A stretch of DNA of 64,000 bases from Cocleimonas sp. (GCA_021647365.1 JAKIUW010000018.1:1-64000); one strand, 5' to 3'. Positions 36,773 through 47,521 are shown, counted from the first letter of the stretch. A program made the numbers and translations. The notes: generated from the sequence alone by a model not told the origin.

Positions 36773-37891
36773 TTAAACCTCTGCAGTCGCATTATCACTT
36801 TCGATCATATCGTCTATTTTTTCTACTTTATCAGGATCAAAATCATCATAGAGATGGCTATCTTTATAGGTTTTGTGGAAGTGGCGCAAAATGACCGCAA
36901 TGACGGCAAATACAGGCAATGCCAGCAATATACCGAAGAATCCAAATAGCTGACCACCAGCCAACACTGAGAATATAACCGCGACAGGATGCAATCCAAT
37001 TCGATCACCTACCAACAATGGCGTTAATATTGTACCTTCAATTACTTGTGCAACGACAAACACCAAAGCAACCCACAGCAGGTTCGTGGGGTCGTGTGTT
37101 TGAAACATAATTGCAACACCTGCAACTGCGATTCCGACGATCAATCCCATATAAGGAATAAAGCTTAAAATACCTGCCAACATTCCAATCAACAACGCAA
37201 GCTCTAATCCAATCAACTTTAAACCCACAGCGTAGATTGTGCCTAGCGCCAGCATAACGAGCATTTGACCACGTAAAAAAGCGCCCAATACATTGTCAGA
37301 TTCTGCGGCTAAACGAGACACGGTTGGCTCTACCGAGCGTGGTAGTAAATCGTGAATATAATCGACCAAGTTATCCCAATCGCGCAGCAGATAAAAAGTA
37401 ATGACAGGAATCAAAAACAGATTCGCTGCCCAACCCGCAACCACCATGCCAGAATGAGAAATTGTCCTAACTAAACTTTTGAAGAAGCCACCTGCATTGG
37501 CAAATTGATCACCAAAGCTGGCTTTTAATTGTTCAATTTCCAAAGCAGGAATACTTATACCGAAAGTGTCTTTCAAAGTTGGCTCTAGATTGACCATCAC
37601 CCAATCAATATAACCAGGCATTTTTTCGATCAATAATCTGACTTGTGATTCTATTAACGGCACTAAAAAGAAAAAGATAGGCAAGATCACCAGCAAGGCG
37701 ACAAAGAAAACAACCACGACAGAGAGCGTTCGTGATATTTTGAATTTTTCGAGGCGATCAACAATAGGATCACCCAAATAAGCGAGTAATGCACCCGATA
37801 CAAAGGGCAATAAGATAGGCGCTAAAAAATAGAGAAGCACCATTGAAACGATTGCGATTGTTAACCAAAACCAGCGATTGCTTTGTGTCAT
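36773..37891 (-). CDS. AI-2E family (PerM-like) permease
   Basis: 372 residues, about eight spans arranged as in the AI-2E/PerM family: LLPFVSGALLAYLGDPIVDRLE near residue 30-55, a long amphipathic periplasmic region (90-150), NLFLIPVITFYLLRDWD and GILSFIPYMGLIVG and the C-terminal LTPLLVGDRIGLHPVAVIFSVLAGG...LFGFFGILLALPV. Members export quorum signals or exchange Na+/H+; the substrate is not readable here. The hda neighbour matches the perM-hda arrangement of other gammaproteobacteria. Confidence 0.9.
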   Translation of the reverse strand: MTQSNRWFWLTIAIVSMVLLYFLAPILLPFVSGALLAYLGDPIVDRLEKFKISRTLSVVVVFFVALLVILPIFFFLVPLIESQVRLLIEKMPGYIDWVMVNLEPTLKDTFGISIPALEIEQLKASFGDQFANAGGFFKSLVRTISHSGMVVAGWAANLFLIPVITFYLLRDWDNLVDYIHDLLPRSVEPTVSRLAAESDNVLGAFLRGQMLVMLALGTIYAVGLKLIGLELALLIGMLAGILSFIPYMGLIVGIAVAGVAIMFQTHDPTNLLWVALVFVVAQVIEGTILTPLLVGDRIGLHPVAVIFSVLAGGQLFGFFGILLALPVFAVIAVILRHFHKTYKDSHLYDDFDPDKVEKIDDMIESDNATAEV

Positions 37892-37958
37892 TTATTTATT
37901 CTCATTTTTTAAGAGTATGTTACTAATGATAATAACAATACAATTCTTAACCAAGCCT

Positions 37959-38762
<804 letters not shown>

Positions 38763-38858
38763 TTAAACCTTGTTACTGCTATCTAAATTAAGTAGGCTAT
38801 AGTAAAGCATGCCTTGCTTCAACCACTACTGCTCCTCGCTACGCGAGTACCTGCATAC

Positions 38859-38884
38859 TTTTTAGCGCCTAGGGCGCTCTAAAA
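38859..38884. terminator. Terminator-like hairpin after dnaJ
   Basis: GCGCC-TAG-GGCGC core, flanked by TTTTTA on the left and TAAAAA on the right, so both strands end in T5. It sits beyond the dispersed repeat following dnaJ. CTCGCTACGCGAG, a second small palindrome, lies at about 38833-38846. Confidence 0.55.
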
Positions 38885-38911
38885 AGCACACCCCCCCACT
38901 TTTACATGATG
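38885..38911 (+). repeat. Dispersed C-rich repeat, single unit (CAC variant)
   Basis: GCACACCCCCCC then ACTTTTACATGATG, six bases beyond the dnaJ stop. Confidence 0.87.
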
Positions 38912-38916
38912 TATTT

Positions 38917-40068
38917 TCAATCTTCCTTTTCACTATCGAACCAGCCCTTCACATCATCAAAGAAGCTTTTCGCTTTATCCCCCCAACCATGCTGTTGCGG
39001 GCTATGTTTTTTACCGCCTTTATCCAAAGCAGATTGAAATTGCTCTAATAGCTTCTTCTGCTTTGCGGTCAAATTCACTGGCGTTTCAACCTCAATACGA
39101 CAAAGTAAATCCCCTACCATGCTACTACGCACTGATTTTACGCCCTTGCCACGCAAGCGGAATACTTTATCCGACTGTGTTTCTGCGGGAACTTTTAAGT
39201 TCACTTCACCGCTTAACGTTGGCACTTTTAACGTACCACCCAGCGCCGCTTGTGTAAATGGAATTGGCATAACACAATGTAAATCATTAGCATCGCGGGT
39301 AAATAATTCATGCTTTTTAAGGTGCATTTGCACATACAAATCACCTGCTGGACCACCGTTGATGCCCGCTTCGCCTTCACCGCTCAAACGTATTCTATCC
39401 CCTGTATCAACACCTTCTGGTATTTTAACTTCGAGTGTTTTCTTCTCTTCAACACGCCCTTCTCCATGGCAATCACCACAGGGGTCAGAAATAATTGTGC
39501 CAGCACCGTGACAATGCGGGCAAGCTTGTTGCACAGAGAAGAATCCCTGCTGCATTCGTACCTGACCTTGACCATTACATGTGCCACAGGTCTGTGGTTC
39601 CGAACCTTCTTTAGCGCCAGAACCATCACAGGTTTCACAGGTTTGTTTACTGGGTACGCGAATATCAACCGTTGTACCAAAAACGGCTTCTTCTAAAGTT
39701 AACTCAAGATTATATTGAAGATCACTGCCGCGATAAGCCGCACTTGCGCCACTTTGTCCGCGACCACCGCCACCGAATATATCTTCAAAAATATCACCGA
39801 ACCCACCAAAACCACCACCGGGATGACCGCCACCACGAGATTGATCTACGCCGGCATGGCCAAATTGGTCATATGCTGCACGTTTTTGAGAGTCCGATAA
39901 AATCTCGTAGGCTTCTTTGACTTCTTTAAATTTGTGCTCCGCTTTCTCATCATCAGGGTTACGATCAGGATGATATTTCATTGCCATACGGCGGTAAGAT
40001 TTTTTTAATTCACCGTCGCTACATGTTTTTGTAACACTTAGAATTTCGTAATAACATTGTTGAGACAT
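38917..40068 (-). CDS. dnaJ: Chaperone DnaJ (Hsp40)
   Basis: 383 residues. J-domain with HPD (YHPDRNPD), Gly/Phe-rich linker ([16 protein letters not shown]), four zinc CxxCxGxG repeats ([32 protein letters not shown]) and the C-terminal substrate domains. Stimulates DnaK ATPase. 166 bases separate it from dnaK, holding a hairpin and a separate palindrome, so the ratio of DnaJ to DnaK may be set there. Confidence 0.98.
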   Translation of the reverse strand: MSQQCYYEILSVTKTCSDGELKKSYRRMAMKYHPDRNPDDEKAEHKFKEVKEAYEILSDSQKRAAYDQFGHAGVDQSRGGGHPGGGFGGFGDIFEDIFGGGGRGQSGASAAYRGSDLQYNLELTLEEAVFGTTVDIRVPSKQTCETCDGSGAKEGSEPQTCGTCNGQGQVRMQQGFFSVQQACPHCHGAGTIISDPCGDCHGEGRVEEKKTLEVKIPEGVDTGDRIRLSGEGEAGINGGPAGDLYVQMHLKKHELFTRDANDLHCVMPIPFTQAALGGTLKVPTLSGEVNLKVPAETQSDKVFRLRGKGVKSVRSSMVGDLLCRIEVETPVNLTAKQKKLLEQFQSALDKGGKKHSPQQHGWGDKAKSFFDDVKGWFDSEKED

Positions 40069-40111
40069 CTAAAATAACCTGTTTCTTAAACGCATTTATC
40101 AAAAACAAAAT

Positions 40112-40140
40112 AAGGCGCATCGGGTTTACCGATGCACCTT
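40112..40140 (-). terminator. Hairpin between dnaK and dnaJ
   Basis: AAGG(C)GCATCGG pairs with CCGATGC(A)CCTT, followed on the minus strand by TTATTTTGTTTTTG. It would act as a partial terminator after dnaK. Confidence 0.6.
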
Positions 40141-40169
40141 TTATAATTCATTCCCTCTTAAGTAGACAT

Positions 40170-40202
40170 GTAGGTTGGGCTGAAGAATGAAGCCCAACCT
40201 AC
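40170..40202. repeat. REP-like palindrome of the GTAGGTTGGGCT type
   Basis: Perfect 12-bp arms GTAGGTTGGGCT and AGCCCAACCTAC with a 9-base loop. Palindromes starting GTAGGTTGGG are widespread intergenic elements in gammaproteobacteria. It sits directly after the dnaK stop. Confidence 0.7.
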
Positions 40203-40234
40203 AAACTAAGGGAGGAGTTTCAAAGAGAAAAGAC

Positions 40235-42142
40235 TTACGCCTTCTTGTCTTCCTCTTCAACTTCTTCAAACTCAGCATCAACAACATCGTCATCTTCTGC
40301 TTCACTTGAATCTGCTGTAGCTTCAGCTTCGCCACCTGCCGCAGCTTGCGCTAACGTACCTGATGCTTCCATCAACTCTTGAGATTTACTCTCAATCGCA
40401 TCTTTGTCATCACCTTGTACTAGCTCTTTAAGCTCTTCAACTAAAGCAGTAACCTTGGTCTTTTCAGCTTCATCAACCTTATCGCCGTATTCAGTTAGCG
40501 ACTTCTCAGTTGCATGAACTAAGCCATCCGCTTGGTTACGCGCATCAACTAACTCGCGCGTCTTCTTATCTTCATCGGCGTGTGCTTCAGCATCTTTTAC
40601 CATTGCATCAACTTCTTCATCTGATAATCCAGACGATGCTTTGATCACAATTGATTGCTCTTTGCCAGTCGCTTTATCTTTAGCTGATACATTCAAAATA
40701 CCGTTTGCATCAATATCCAAAGATACTTCGATTTGAGGCTGACCACGTGGAGCAGGTGGAATATCCGTCAAGTCAAAACGACCTAGCGATTTATTACCCG
40801 ATGCCATCTCGCGCTCACCCTGTAACACGTGAACCGTTACTGCATTTTGGTTGTCGTCTGCTGTTGAAAAAGTCTGCGATGCCTTTGTAGGAATCGTTGT
40901 GTTCTTTTCGATCAATTTAGTCATTACCGCGCCCATCGTCTCGATACCAAGAGATAAAGGCGTAACGTCTAGTAATAGAACGTCTGTAACTGACCCACCA
41001 AGAACACCACCTTGAATCGCCGCACCTACTGCTACTGCTTCATCAGGGTTTACGTCTTTGCGTGGCTCTTGTCCGAAGAATTTTGTTACGGCCTCTTGAA
41101 CCATTGGCATACGTGACTGACCACCGACTAAAATAACATCATTGATTTCAGATACTTTTAAACCGGCATCTTTCATTGCTACTTTACAAGGCTCAATCGT
41201 GCGCTTCACTAAATCTTCAACCAAAGACTCAAGCTTTGCACGTGTCACTTTTACATTTAAATGCTTAGGCCCAGATGCATCTGCCGTAATATACGGAATA
41301 TTCACATCGGTTTGCGTCGCTGATGAAAGCTCAATCTTTGCTTTCTCTGCCGCTTCTTTTAGACGTTGAAGAGCAAGAGGATCGTTATGTAGATCTACGC
41401 TGTTATCTTTCTTGAACTCATCTGCTAAGTAGTCGATAAGGCGCATATCAAAGTCTTCACCACCAAGGAATGTATCACCGTTGGTTGCTAATACTTCAAA
41501 TTGGTACTCGCCGTCGATTTCTGCGATTTCGATGATTGATACGTCAAACGTTCCACCACCTAAATCATAAACTGCAATCGTGCTATCGCCCGCTGCTTTA
41601 TCCATGCCGTAAGCTAACGCTGCCGCTGTAGGCTCGTTAATAATACGCTTTACATCTAAGCCTGCAATTTTACCTGCATCTTTTGTAGCTTGGCGCTGTG
41701 AGTCGTTAAAGTAAGCAGGAACGGTTACAACCGCTTCGGTTACTGTCTCGCCCAAGTAATCTTCTGCATCTTTCTTCAATTTTTGAAGGATACGTGCAGA
41801 AACTTCTGGCGGAGACATTTTCTTACCATCTACTTCAACCCATGCATCACCGTTATCAGCTTTTACAATTTTATAAGGTACAAGCTTAATGTCTTTTTGA
41901 ACCGCGTCTTCTTTAAACGTACGACCGATCAAACGCTTGATTGCGTAAAGTGTATTTTCAGGATTCGTTACCGCTTGACGCTTTGCGGGCATACCCACTA
42001 AAACTTCATCGTTAGCAAATGCAACAATCGATGGCGTTGTGCGATCGCCTTCTGCATTCTCAATAACGCGTGGCTTGTCACCGTCCATTACCGCGACACA
42101 GGAGTTTGTTGTTCCTAAATCAATTCCGATTATCTTTCCCAT
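40235..42142 (-). CDS. dnaK: Chaperone DnaK (Hsp70)
   Basis: 635 residues. [53 protein letters not shown] and LVGGQSRMP mark the ATPase; the substrate domain follows and the acidic tail [18 protein letters not shown] ends in the EEVxxxD-like motif. AGAGGAACACACA lies before the ATG. A sigma-32-like promoter sits upstream. Second of grpE-dnaK-dnaJ. Confidence 0.99.
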   Translation of the reverse strand: MGKIIGIDLGTTNSCVAVMDGDKPRVIENAEGDRTTPSIVAFANDEVLVGMPAKRQAVTNPENTLYAIKRLIGRTFKEDAVQKDIKLVPYKIVKADNGDAWVEVDGKKMSPPEVSARILQKLKKDAEDYLGETVTEAVVTVPAYFNDSQRQATKDAGKIAGLDVKRIINEPTAAALAYGMDKAAGDSTIAVYDLGGGTFDVSIIEIAEIDGEYQFEVLATNGDTFLGGEDFDMRLIDYLADEFKKDNSVDLHNDPLALQRLKEAAEKAKIELSSATQTDVNIPYITADASGPKHLNVKVTRAKLESLVEDLVKRTIEPCKVAMKDAGLKVSEINDVILVGGQSRMPMVQEAVTKFFGQEPRKDVNPDEAVAVGAAIQGGVLGGSVTDVLLLDVTPLSLGIETMGAVMTKLIEKNTTIPTKASQTFSTADDNQNAVTVHVLQGEREMASGNKSLGRFDLTDIPPAPRGQPQIEVSLDIDANGILNVSAKDKATGKEQSIVIKASSGLSDEEVDAMVKDAEAHADEDKKTRELVDARNQADGLVHATEKSLTEYGDKVDEAEKTKVTALVEELKELVQGDDKDAIESKSQELMEASGTLAQAAAGGEAEATADSSEAEDDDVVDAEFEEVEEEDKKA

Positions 42143-42204
42143 TGTGTGTTCCTCTGTTGAGCCTGTCTGTTATGAGTAATGGCTCTTAAATTTAATGTTG
42201 TAGT

Positions 42205-42234
42205 AAATGTGTGGTTATCTTTTTGCTTATCAAG
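42205..42234 (-). promoter_or_regulatory. Possible heat-shock (sigma-32-like) promoter of dnaK
   Basis: CTTGATA (-35 like) and CCACACATTT (-10 like) with a spacing near that of grpE's promoter. Weaker match than grpE. Confidence 0.45.
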
Positions 42235-42317
42235 TGCAAAGCTTGAAAAAACTGACTAACCGCTACTAATAATTTGTTTGGTTTTTTCTGTATAACCCTT
42301 GCGTCATAATTCTCACA

Positions 42318-42346
42318 TCATCCCCAAGTAGTTTTATCGGGGATGA
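42318..42346. repeat. REP-like palindrome after grpE
   Basis: TCATCCCC and GGGGATGA arms with a 13-base loop. No T run follows on the minus strand. Related in look to 15481-15505. Confidence 0.5.
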
Positions 42347-42380
42347 CGGTGTTTTTTGAAGATTTTGTATATCTAACTAT

Positions 42381-42962
42381 TTAGTTTTTTACAACCATCA
42401 CCATTGCAGGTCTCACCAAGCGACCACTCAGCGTATAACCTTTTTGCATAACAGCGCTCACATGACCTTCTTCATATTCTTCGCTCGGTTGCATTGCCAT
42501 TGCTTGGTGCAATTCAGGATCAAACTTCTCACCCAATGGATCAACTGCTTCAACTGAAAACTTCTCCAGCGCTTTATTGAGTACATTCATGGTTAAACTC
42601 ATGCCCTCACGAATTTGTTCAATATCGCCTTCTGCCGCCATACCCATCTCAAGGCTATCGGCTACTGGCAATAATTCACCAACAAACTTTTGCACTGCAA
42701 ACTTATGCGCATCTTGCACTTGTTTTTCTGCACGTTTGCGTTGGTTATCAGCCTCGGCTTTCATGCGTAAAACGGTATCCCAGTTTTTATCTGCACTTGC
42801 GCGTACCGTTTCTAACTCTTCTTGAAGTGATTCGATAGTTACTTCACCCTCCTCACTCTCAGCAGAATCAGCAGCAACAACTTCTTCTGTTGTTTGATCT
42901 TCGGCTTGTGCTTTATTTTCATTCTCTTCGAATGGATTTTCGTCTTGTTTAGATTGGCTCAT
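42381..42962 (-). CDS. grpE: Nucleotide exchange factor GrpE
   Basis: 193 residues. Acidic disordered start, long coiled helix (MRMKAEADNQRKRAEKQVQDAHKFA, here preceded by NWDTVLR), then the family's PVADSLEMGM and the C-terminal beta-rich end GEKFDPELHQAMAMQPSEEYEEGHVSAVMQKGYTLSGRLVRPAMV. Releases ADP from DnaK. First gene of the heat-shock set after hrcA, with its own strong sigma-32 promoter. Confidence 0.97.
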   Translation of the reverse strand: MSQSKQDENPFEENENKAQAEDQTTEEVVAADSAESEEGEVTIESLQEELETVRASADKNWDTVLRMKAEADNQRKRAEKQVQDAHKFAVQKFVGELLPVADSLEMGMAAEGDIEQIREGMSLTMNVLNKALEKFSVEAVDPLGEKFDPELHQAMAMQPSEEYEEGHVSAVMQKGYTLSGRLVRPAMVMVVKN

Positions 42963-43010
42963 TGTTTGCTCTTTTTGACCAAAAGGTCGTGTGAATTAAT
43001 GTGCTGTAAA

Positions 43011-43038
43011 ATGTGGGGTTTTTGTAGAAAATTTCAAG
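43011..43038 (-). promoter_or_regulatory. Sigma-32 heat-shock promoter of grpE
   Basis: CTTGAAA (43032-43038) and CCCCACAT (43011-43018) with a 13-base spacer, an almost exact match to the enterobacterial sigma-32 consensus CTTGAAA / CCCCATNT. It lies about 50-75 bases upstream of the grpE ATG. Confidence 0.85.
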
Positions 43039-43063
43039 AAAATAATTGAAGATTTTTAATTGT

Positions 43064-43134
43064 TAAAAAACATCATGTAAAAGTAGGGGGGTGTGCTTGA
43101 ATTCACACCCCCCTACTTTTACATGATGTTTTAC
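43064..43134. repeat. Paired dispersed repeat, inverted order, forming a hairpin (TAC/TAC)
   Basis: Arms 43069-43095 and 43104-43130 are perfect complements of 27 bases. Here the G-rich arm comes first on the plus strand, the opposite of the other five pairs. On the minus strand it is followed by TTTTTT, a good terminator for hrcA, between it and the grpE promoter. Confidence 0.93.
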
Positions 43135-43137
43135 TAT

Positions 43138-44175
43138 CTATTCTTTATTTAGCGCCGCAGACAGCAGTTTGGCAGTAATATCCACCACAGGAATCACGCG
43201 ATCATAATGCATTCGTTTTGGACCGATCACACCCAGCACACCGATGTGTGAATCATCTATTTGGTACGGTGCTGTCACAACACTACAATCGCCAAAAACT
43301 TCATGCCCTGCTTCGCTACCGATAAATATTTGTACACCATCGGCATCCATGCATCTATCGAGCAAACCGAGTACATCCCGCTTTTCATTAAAGGCGTTAA
43401 ATAGCTGGCGCAACTTGGTAACATCGGATAGGTCATCATAATCCATCAAGTTGGTTCTGCCAGCGACAACGTAATCATCTGATTGATCATCCGACATTCC
43501 TGATACAGCCTTCTCACCCAGATCAATTGCCGACACCATCATGGCGTTCATGCTTTTACGCACGTCTTCCATTTCTTGAACTAAAATTTTACGCGCCTGT
43601 TTTAAATCTTTACCGATTAAAATTTCGCTAAGGTAGTTACTGCTTTGCTGTAATTCGGATGAAGTAAATGCACGATCAACCTGAATAATGCGATTTTCAA
43701 CATCGTTATTTGACATAATCAACACGACAAGAATTTGTTTTTCAGAAAGCTGTAAAAACTCAATTTGGCTAATCGAACGTGCATCCATTTGCGGCGCCAT
43801 CACAATACCCGTTAATTGGGTAAGCCCAGATAGCATATTAGATGCCGAATGAATCAAATCACTGGATGATTGATGCTCAAGTTGAATCTCAAGCCCTTGG
43901 CACTCTTGCTCTGCCAAGGGCTGAACATTGACCAGCGTATCAACAAATAAACGATAACCCTGCGAAGTAGGAACACGCCCAGCAGAAGTATGAGGCGCGT
44001 GAATATAACCTGCATCTTCCAATGACTTCATCACATTACGAATCGTTGCAGAGCTAAGATCTAAACCGCTACGCTGCGCCAATAACGACGAACCAATCGG
44101 CTGACCATCGCTGATATAGCCCTCAATTAAGACTTTTAGTAAGTGTTGAGCGCGTTCGTTTAGATCAGTCTGCAT
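43138..44175 (-). CDS. hrcA: Heat-inducible transcription repressor HrcA
   Basis: 345 residues from the ATG at 44175 (MQTDLNERAQHLLKVLIEGY), the standard HrcA start; a longer reading to 44247 overlaps the upstream gene. Winged helix with GLDLSSATIRNVMKSLEDAGYIHAPHTSAGRVPTSQGYR, GAF-like middle, and FGDCSVVTAPYQIDDSHIGVLGVIGPKRMHYDRVIP at the end. HrcA represses by binding CIRCE (TTAGCACTC-N9-GAGTGCTAA). I found no CIRCE copy near grpE, dnaK, dnaJ or hrcA, so its targets probably lie elsewhere (groESL would be usual). Confidence 0.96.
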   Translation of the reverse strand: MQTDLNERAQHLLKVLIEGYISDGQPIGSSLLAQRSGLDLSSATIRNVMKSLEDAGYIHAPHTSAGRVPTSQGYRLFVDTLVNVQPLAEQECQGLEIQLEHQSSSDLIHSASNMLSGLTQLTGIVMAPQMDARSISQIEFLQLSEKQILVVLIMSNNDVENRIIQVDRAFTSSELQQSSNYLSEILIGKDLKQARKILVQEMEDVRKSMNAMMVSAIDLGEKAVSGMSDDQSDDYVVAGRTNLMDYDDLSDVTKLRQLFNAFNEKRDVLGLLDRCMDADGVQIFIGSEAGHEVFGDCSVVTAPYQIDDSHIGVLGVIGPKRMHYDRVIPVVDITAKLLSAALNKE

Positions 44176-44224
44176 AGGAACTAATATAAAGGAGAAAGTG
44201 GAATTTACAAGGTTGTTTTTAGCT

Positions 44225-45415
44225 TTAAGCCTTAAAAGCCATGACAAGCGATCCTAAATCATCAGATGAATTACCCGCAAGTTCGTTGTCATGCCTCGCT
44301 TGGCACATTTTCTTATCTGCCACTTTCATCAAAATACCAACACTACTTCCGTGAGCAGGATAAGATGCCACACCAATACTTGCGCTAAGCTTAAATTCTT
44401 TATCTAAAACTTTCATGGGTTTAGTAATAGCTTGTAGGTATATATCTAACATATCATCTACATCAGATAGGTTTTCCTTATCAAGAAGAATCCCAACCAG
44501 AAATTCTGCACCGCCCATGCGAGCTAAACAATTACCTTTTCTCGCAATATATCTCAGCCTTTGTGCAATCAACTTGAGGACTGCATCCCCAACCACATAC
44601 CCATGTAGGTCGTTGATTTGTTTAAGACCATTCAAATCCATAAATAAGATAGCCAATACTTTGGTTTCTTTCTTTGCACTTTCCAATGACCCTTCAAGAA
44701 GATGTATAGCATAACGACGATTAGGCAGCCCTGTTAGTGCGTCGTGATTGGCACGAAAGGCATTATTATTTGACTCTTCAGTTTTCTCTTTTAATGATTT
44801 CGCGACTGATTCTTTAAGTGTAAATATTTCTTTTAAATAGCGAGTTTGCAATATTTTCGAAGCCATTCCAATAACTATTGTTGCCGTAAAAAATAATAAA
44901 CTAACCATAACTTCAAACCATGGTATCTCCTTAGATAACCCTATTGCTGCTACATAGCCAATAATAATTGCAATAAGAATAAATGTCGTAGTTACAATAC
45001 TCAGGTATGACCAACTTAACAAACCCATTGTCATCAACATGATACCTGCAAAATAAACATCAGAAGCATGATCATTCGGCTGTGCTAGGTAAATCATCAC
45101 TAAAATTCCAAGTGAACCCAACAAAAATGTCGCCGTCACTATAAGCCCATAGTATTTTATAAAGTTATTTCTATACGATAAAGAGAATGCGCCAAGCAAC
45201 ATTAAAACCGTAGCCCCTCTTATCATAAGAGCATCCGTCACTTTTATGGAAAGCGAATACATATCAGCAAATATAAAAACAAAGTAAAGTGCTGCGCCCA
45301 ACACACAAAAGAAACGAAACGATTTTATTTTCGTTGGCTCTAAATATGCTTGGTATGCTTTATCTGACTGATACGCTTGATGGTCTTCTTCTGCGTTGTT
45401 AACCGATTTTTTCAT
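44225..45415 (-). CDS. GGDEF-domain membrane protein with degenerate active site (GGAEF)
   Basis: 396 residues. About six membrane spans (30-190), a short charged coil (205-230), then a GGDEF domain: DALTGLPNRRYA, LFMDLNGLKQINDLHGYVVGD, and ARMGGAEFLV where the signature GG(D/E)EF reads GGAEF (Ala303, GCA codon at 44507-44509). The missing acid binds metal and is needed for c-di-GMP synthesis, so activity is probably lost. The GH of INDxxGH is also GY. It might act as a c-di-GMP or GTP sensor. It lies 49 bases upstream of hrcA on the same strand. Confidence 0.9.
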   Translation of the reverse strand: MKKSVNNAEEDHQAYQSDKAYQAYLEPTKIKSFRFFCVLGAALYFVFIFADMYSLSIKVTDALMIRGATVLMLLGAFSLSYRNNFIKYYGLIVTATFLLGSLGILVMIYLAQPNDHASDVYFAGIMLMTMGLLSWSYLSIVTTTFILIAIIIGYVAAIGLSKEIPWFEVMVSLLFFTATIVIGMASKILQTRYLKEIFTLKESVAKSLKEKTEESNNNAFRANHDALTGLPNRRYAIHLLEGSLESAKKETKVLAILFMDLNGLKQINDLHGYVVGDAVLKLIAQRLRYIARKGNCLARMGGAEFLVGILLDKENLSDVDDMLDIYLQAITKPMKVLDKEFKLSASIGVASYPAHGSSVGILMKVADKKMCQARHDNELAGNSSDDLGSLVMAFKA

Positions 45416-45601
45416 GATGTTGGATTATTTTTATTATTGAATCAATGGTAACCCAATGTACAAATAAACTCACACAAATACGGATGAAGGGTAAGCTTTA
45501 TAAACCCTTGCTACAACGCGAATAAACTAAAGTTGTTAGTGCTTGAATTTTAAAAATTACTCACTTTCGTGTAAATTATATATCATGTTTCCTAAACAAT
45601 T

Positions 45602-47383
45602 CTACAGACCATTATCTTGCAACCAATATTCAAAAAGTGCCATGTGCCACAATTTATTCCCTTGAATTCTCGTGTGATGCTCATCAGGCGCAGCCAATAG
45701 TTTTTCAACATAGCTTCTCTGATACAAACCACGTTCTTTACACTTTTGCGAACTCAAAATATCTTGCATAAATTCCAAAAACTCACCACGCACATATTTA
45801 AGTGCAGGCACAGGAAAGTAGCCTTTTTTACGGTCGATAACTGAATCAGGAATCATGCCGCGTGATATTTCTTGGAGTACGTGTTTGCCGCCATTTTTTA
45901 GCTTCATGTGGGGTGGCATTTTAGCGGCAAGCTCTACAAGCTCGTGATCTAAAAAAGGTACGCGTGCTTCTAGACCGTGCGCCATTGTCATGTTATCGAC
46001 ACGTTTGACGGGGTCATCGACGATTAGCATGGTGGTGTCTGCTCTGAATACCGCGTCGATAAACGTTTCGGCTTGCGGTGCTTCTAGCAGTTTCTTCATG
46101 GTTTCTGCGGTGTAGTCTTTGCTCACAAAATTAGGCATGAGCATTTCTGCCATTTCATCATGATCGCGGTCAAAATAGAATTGGCGGAAGCGTTCTAAGT
46201 GCGTGCCTTTTGCCTTGTTCATTTTGTCGTACCAGAAGTATCCGCCAAAGACTTCATCAGCGCCCTGCCCTGATTGCACCACTTTTAAATCTTTAGCAAC
46301 TTGTTCTGATAACAAATAAAAGCCAATCGCATCTTGCCCAAACATCGGCTCTGACATATTGGCGATGGCTTCTGGCAAACGCGTTAATGTCTGTTCATTG
46401 GGTATTTGGATTTTATGGTGATTGGTATTGAATCGCTCAACCACGGCATCGGAGAATTCAAACTCATTGCCTTTTTCTTCTGGTTGGTCATCAAAGCCTA
46501 TTGAATAAGTTGGGATGTCTTGAATGCCGATTTCATCCAACAAACCAACCAACAAACTTGAATCTAATCCACCTGATAGCAATACACCTACTGGCACATC
46601 AGATACATCATTACGGCGTTTTACAGCAGTTTTCAAAGATTCGTGAATCGCATCAATCCATTCTTCATCGCTTCGTTCTTCTTTTGGACGAGTCGCATCC
46701 AAGGTCCAATAGCGGCTGAGTTGTTGCTCGCCATTTTCTTTTATTAATAAGCTGTGTGCTGGCTCTAATTTACGAATGCCTTTTATGACTGTCATCGGTG
46801 CTGGCACAACCGCGTGCAAGGTAAACTGATGATGTAGTGCTACTGGGTCGAGTGATGTATCAATATCATTGGCATCGTTTGAAGCTAGTAACGCCTGCGT
46901 ATTTGATGCAAAGCGAAAACCATTTTTTGTAAATGAGTAGTAAAGTGGCTTAATACCCATGCGATCACGAGCAAGAAACAGCGTCTTTTCTTTTAAATCC
47001 CAAACTACAATAGCGAACATTCCTAAGAAATGCTTCACACAATCTGCTCCCCACTCGGCATAAGCTTTGAGAATAACTTCGGTATCACCTGTAGAGAAGA
47101 AAGTATGCCCTTTAGCTGATAGCTCTTTGCGTAATTCAGGGTGGTTATAAATCGTACCATTAAAAACCAATGCCAAGCTTAGATTGGAATCAATCATCGG
47201 CTGATTGCCTTTTTCAGACAAATCCAAAATAGACAAACGTCGATGCCCGAATGCTAACGAACCATCAGAAAACGTACCGCCGCGTTCAGGCCCACGTTTC
47301 TCAATTTTTTCCATCATCACTTGGATGTGGTTTAGGTCTGGCATACTGCCATCTAGTCTATATTCACCGCAAATTCCGCACAT
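45602..47383 (-). CDS. Asparagine synthase-like amidotransferase (N-acetylglutaminylglutamine type)
   Basis: 593 residues. N-terminal class II glutaminase with Cys2 (MCGICGEYRLDGS), FNGTIYNHPELR, and DTEVILKAYAEWG; C-terminal synthetase with SGGLDSSLLVGLL (PPi loop). From memory it resembles the amidotransferase of N-acetylglutaminylglutamine amide synthesis, an osmoprotectant, especially MCGICGE...DGS and ALHHQFTLHAVVPAPMTVIKGIRKL. The ring of that pathway's other genes (synthetase, peptidase) is not in the window. A plain asparagine synthetase remains possible. A TATCCG/CGGATA inverted repeat lies in its leader (47391-47414). Confidence 0.85.
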   Translation of the reverse strand: MCGICGEYRLDGSMPDLNHIQVMMEKIEKRGPERGGTFSDGSLAFGHRRLSILDLSEKGNQPMIDSNLSLALVFNGTIYNHPELRKELSAKGHTFFSTGDTEVILKAYAEWGADCVKHFLGMFAIVVWDLKEKTLFLARDRMGIKPLYYSFTKNGFRFASNTQALLASNDANDIDTSLDPVALHHQFTLHAVVPAPMTVIKGIRKLEPAHSLLIKENGEQQLSRYWTLDATRPKEERSDEEWIDAIHESLKTAVKRRNDVSDVPVGVLLSGGLDSSLLVGLLDEIGIQDIPTYSIGFDDQPEEKGNEFEFSDAVVERFNTNHHKIQIPNEQTLTRLPEAIANMSEPMFGQDAIGFYLLSEQVAKDLKVVQSGQGADEVFGGYFWYDKMNKAKGTHLERFRQFYFDRDHDEMAEMLMPNFVSKDYTAETMKKLLEAPQAETFIDAVFRADTTMLIVDDPVKRVDNMTMAHGLEARVPFLDHELVELAAKMPPHMKLKNGGKHVLQEISRGMIPDSVIDRKKGYFPVPALKYVRGEFLEFMQDILSSQKCKERGLYQRSYVEKLLAAPDEHHTRIQGNKLWHMALFEYWLQDNGL

Positions 47384-47419
47384 GAAGTCTTATCCGCTAT
47401 AAAAAGAACGGATATAAAA

Positions 47420-47439
47420 GCACACCCCCCCACTTTTAC
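47420..47439 (+). repeat. Dispersed C-rich repeat, truncated single unit (CAC variant)
   Basis: GCACACCCCCCC then ACTTTTAC; the usual ATGATG end is replaced by GCAAGC. It lies between the metalloprotease and the amidotransferase genes. Confidence 0.8.
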
Positions 47440-47521
47440 GCAAGCTTGTTGTATACCGTATCTCCTGTTTTTTAAAAAACAAACCAAAACACCGCCTGCG
47501 AAAGAAAGAGAAAACTATTAA

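Noticed and set aside
42143..44247. CIRCE operator for HrcA near grpE/dnaK/hrcA
   Set aside because: No TTAGCACTC-N9-GAGTGCTAA or close match was seen on either strand of these leaders.
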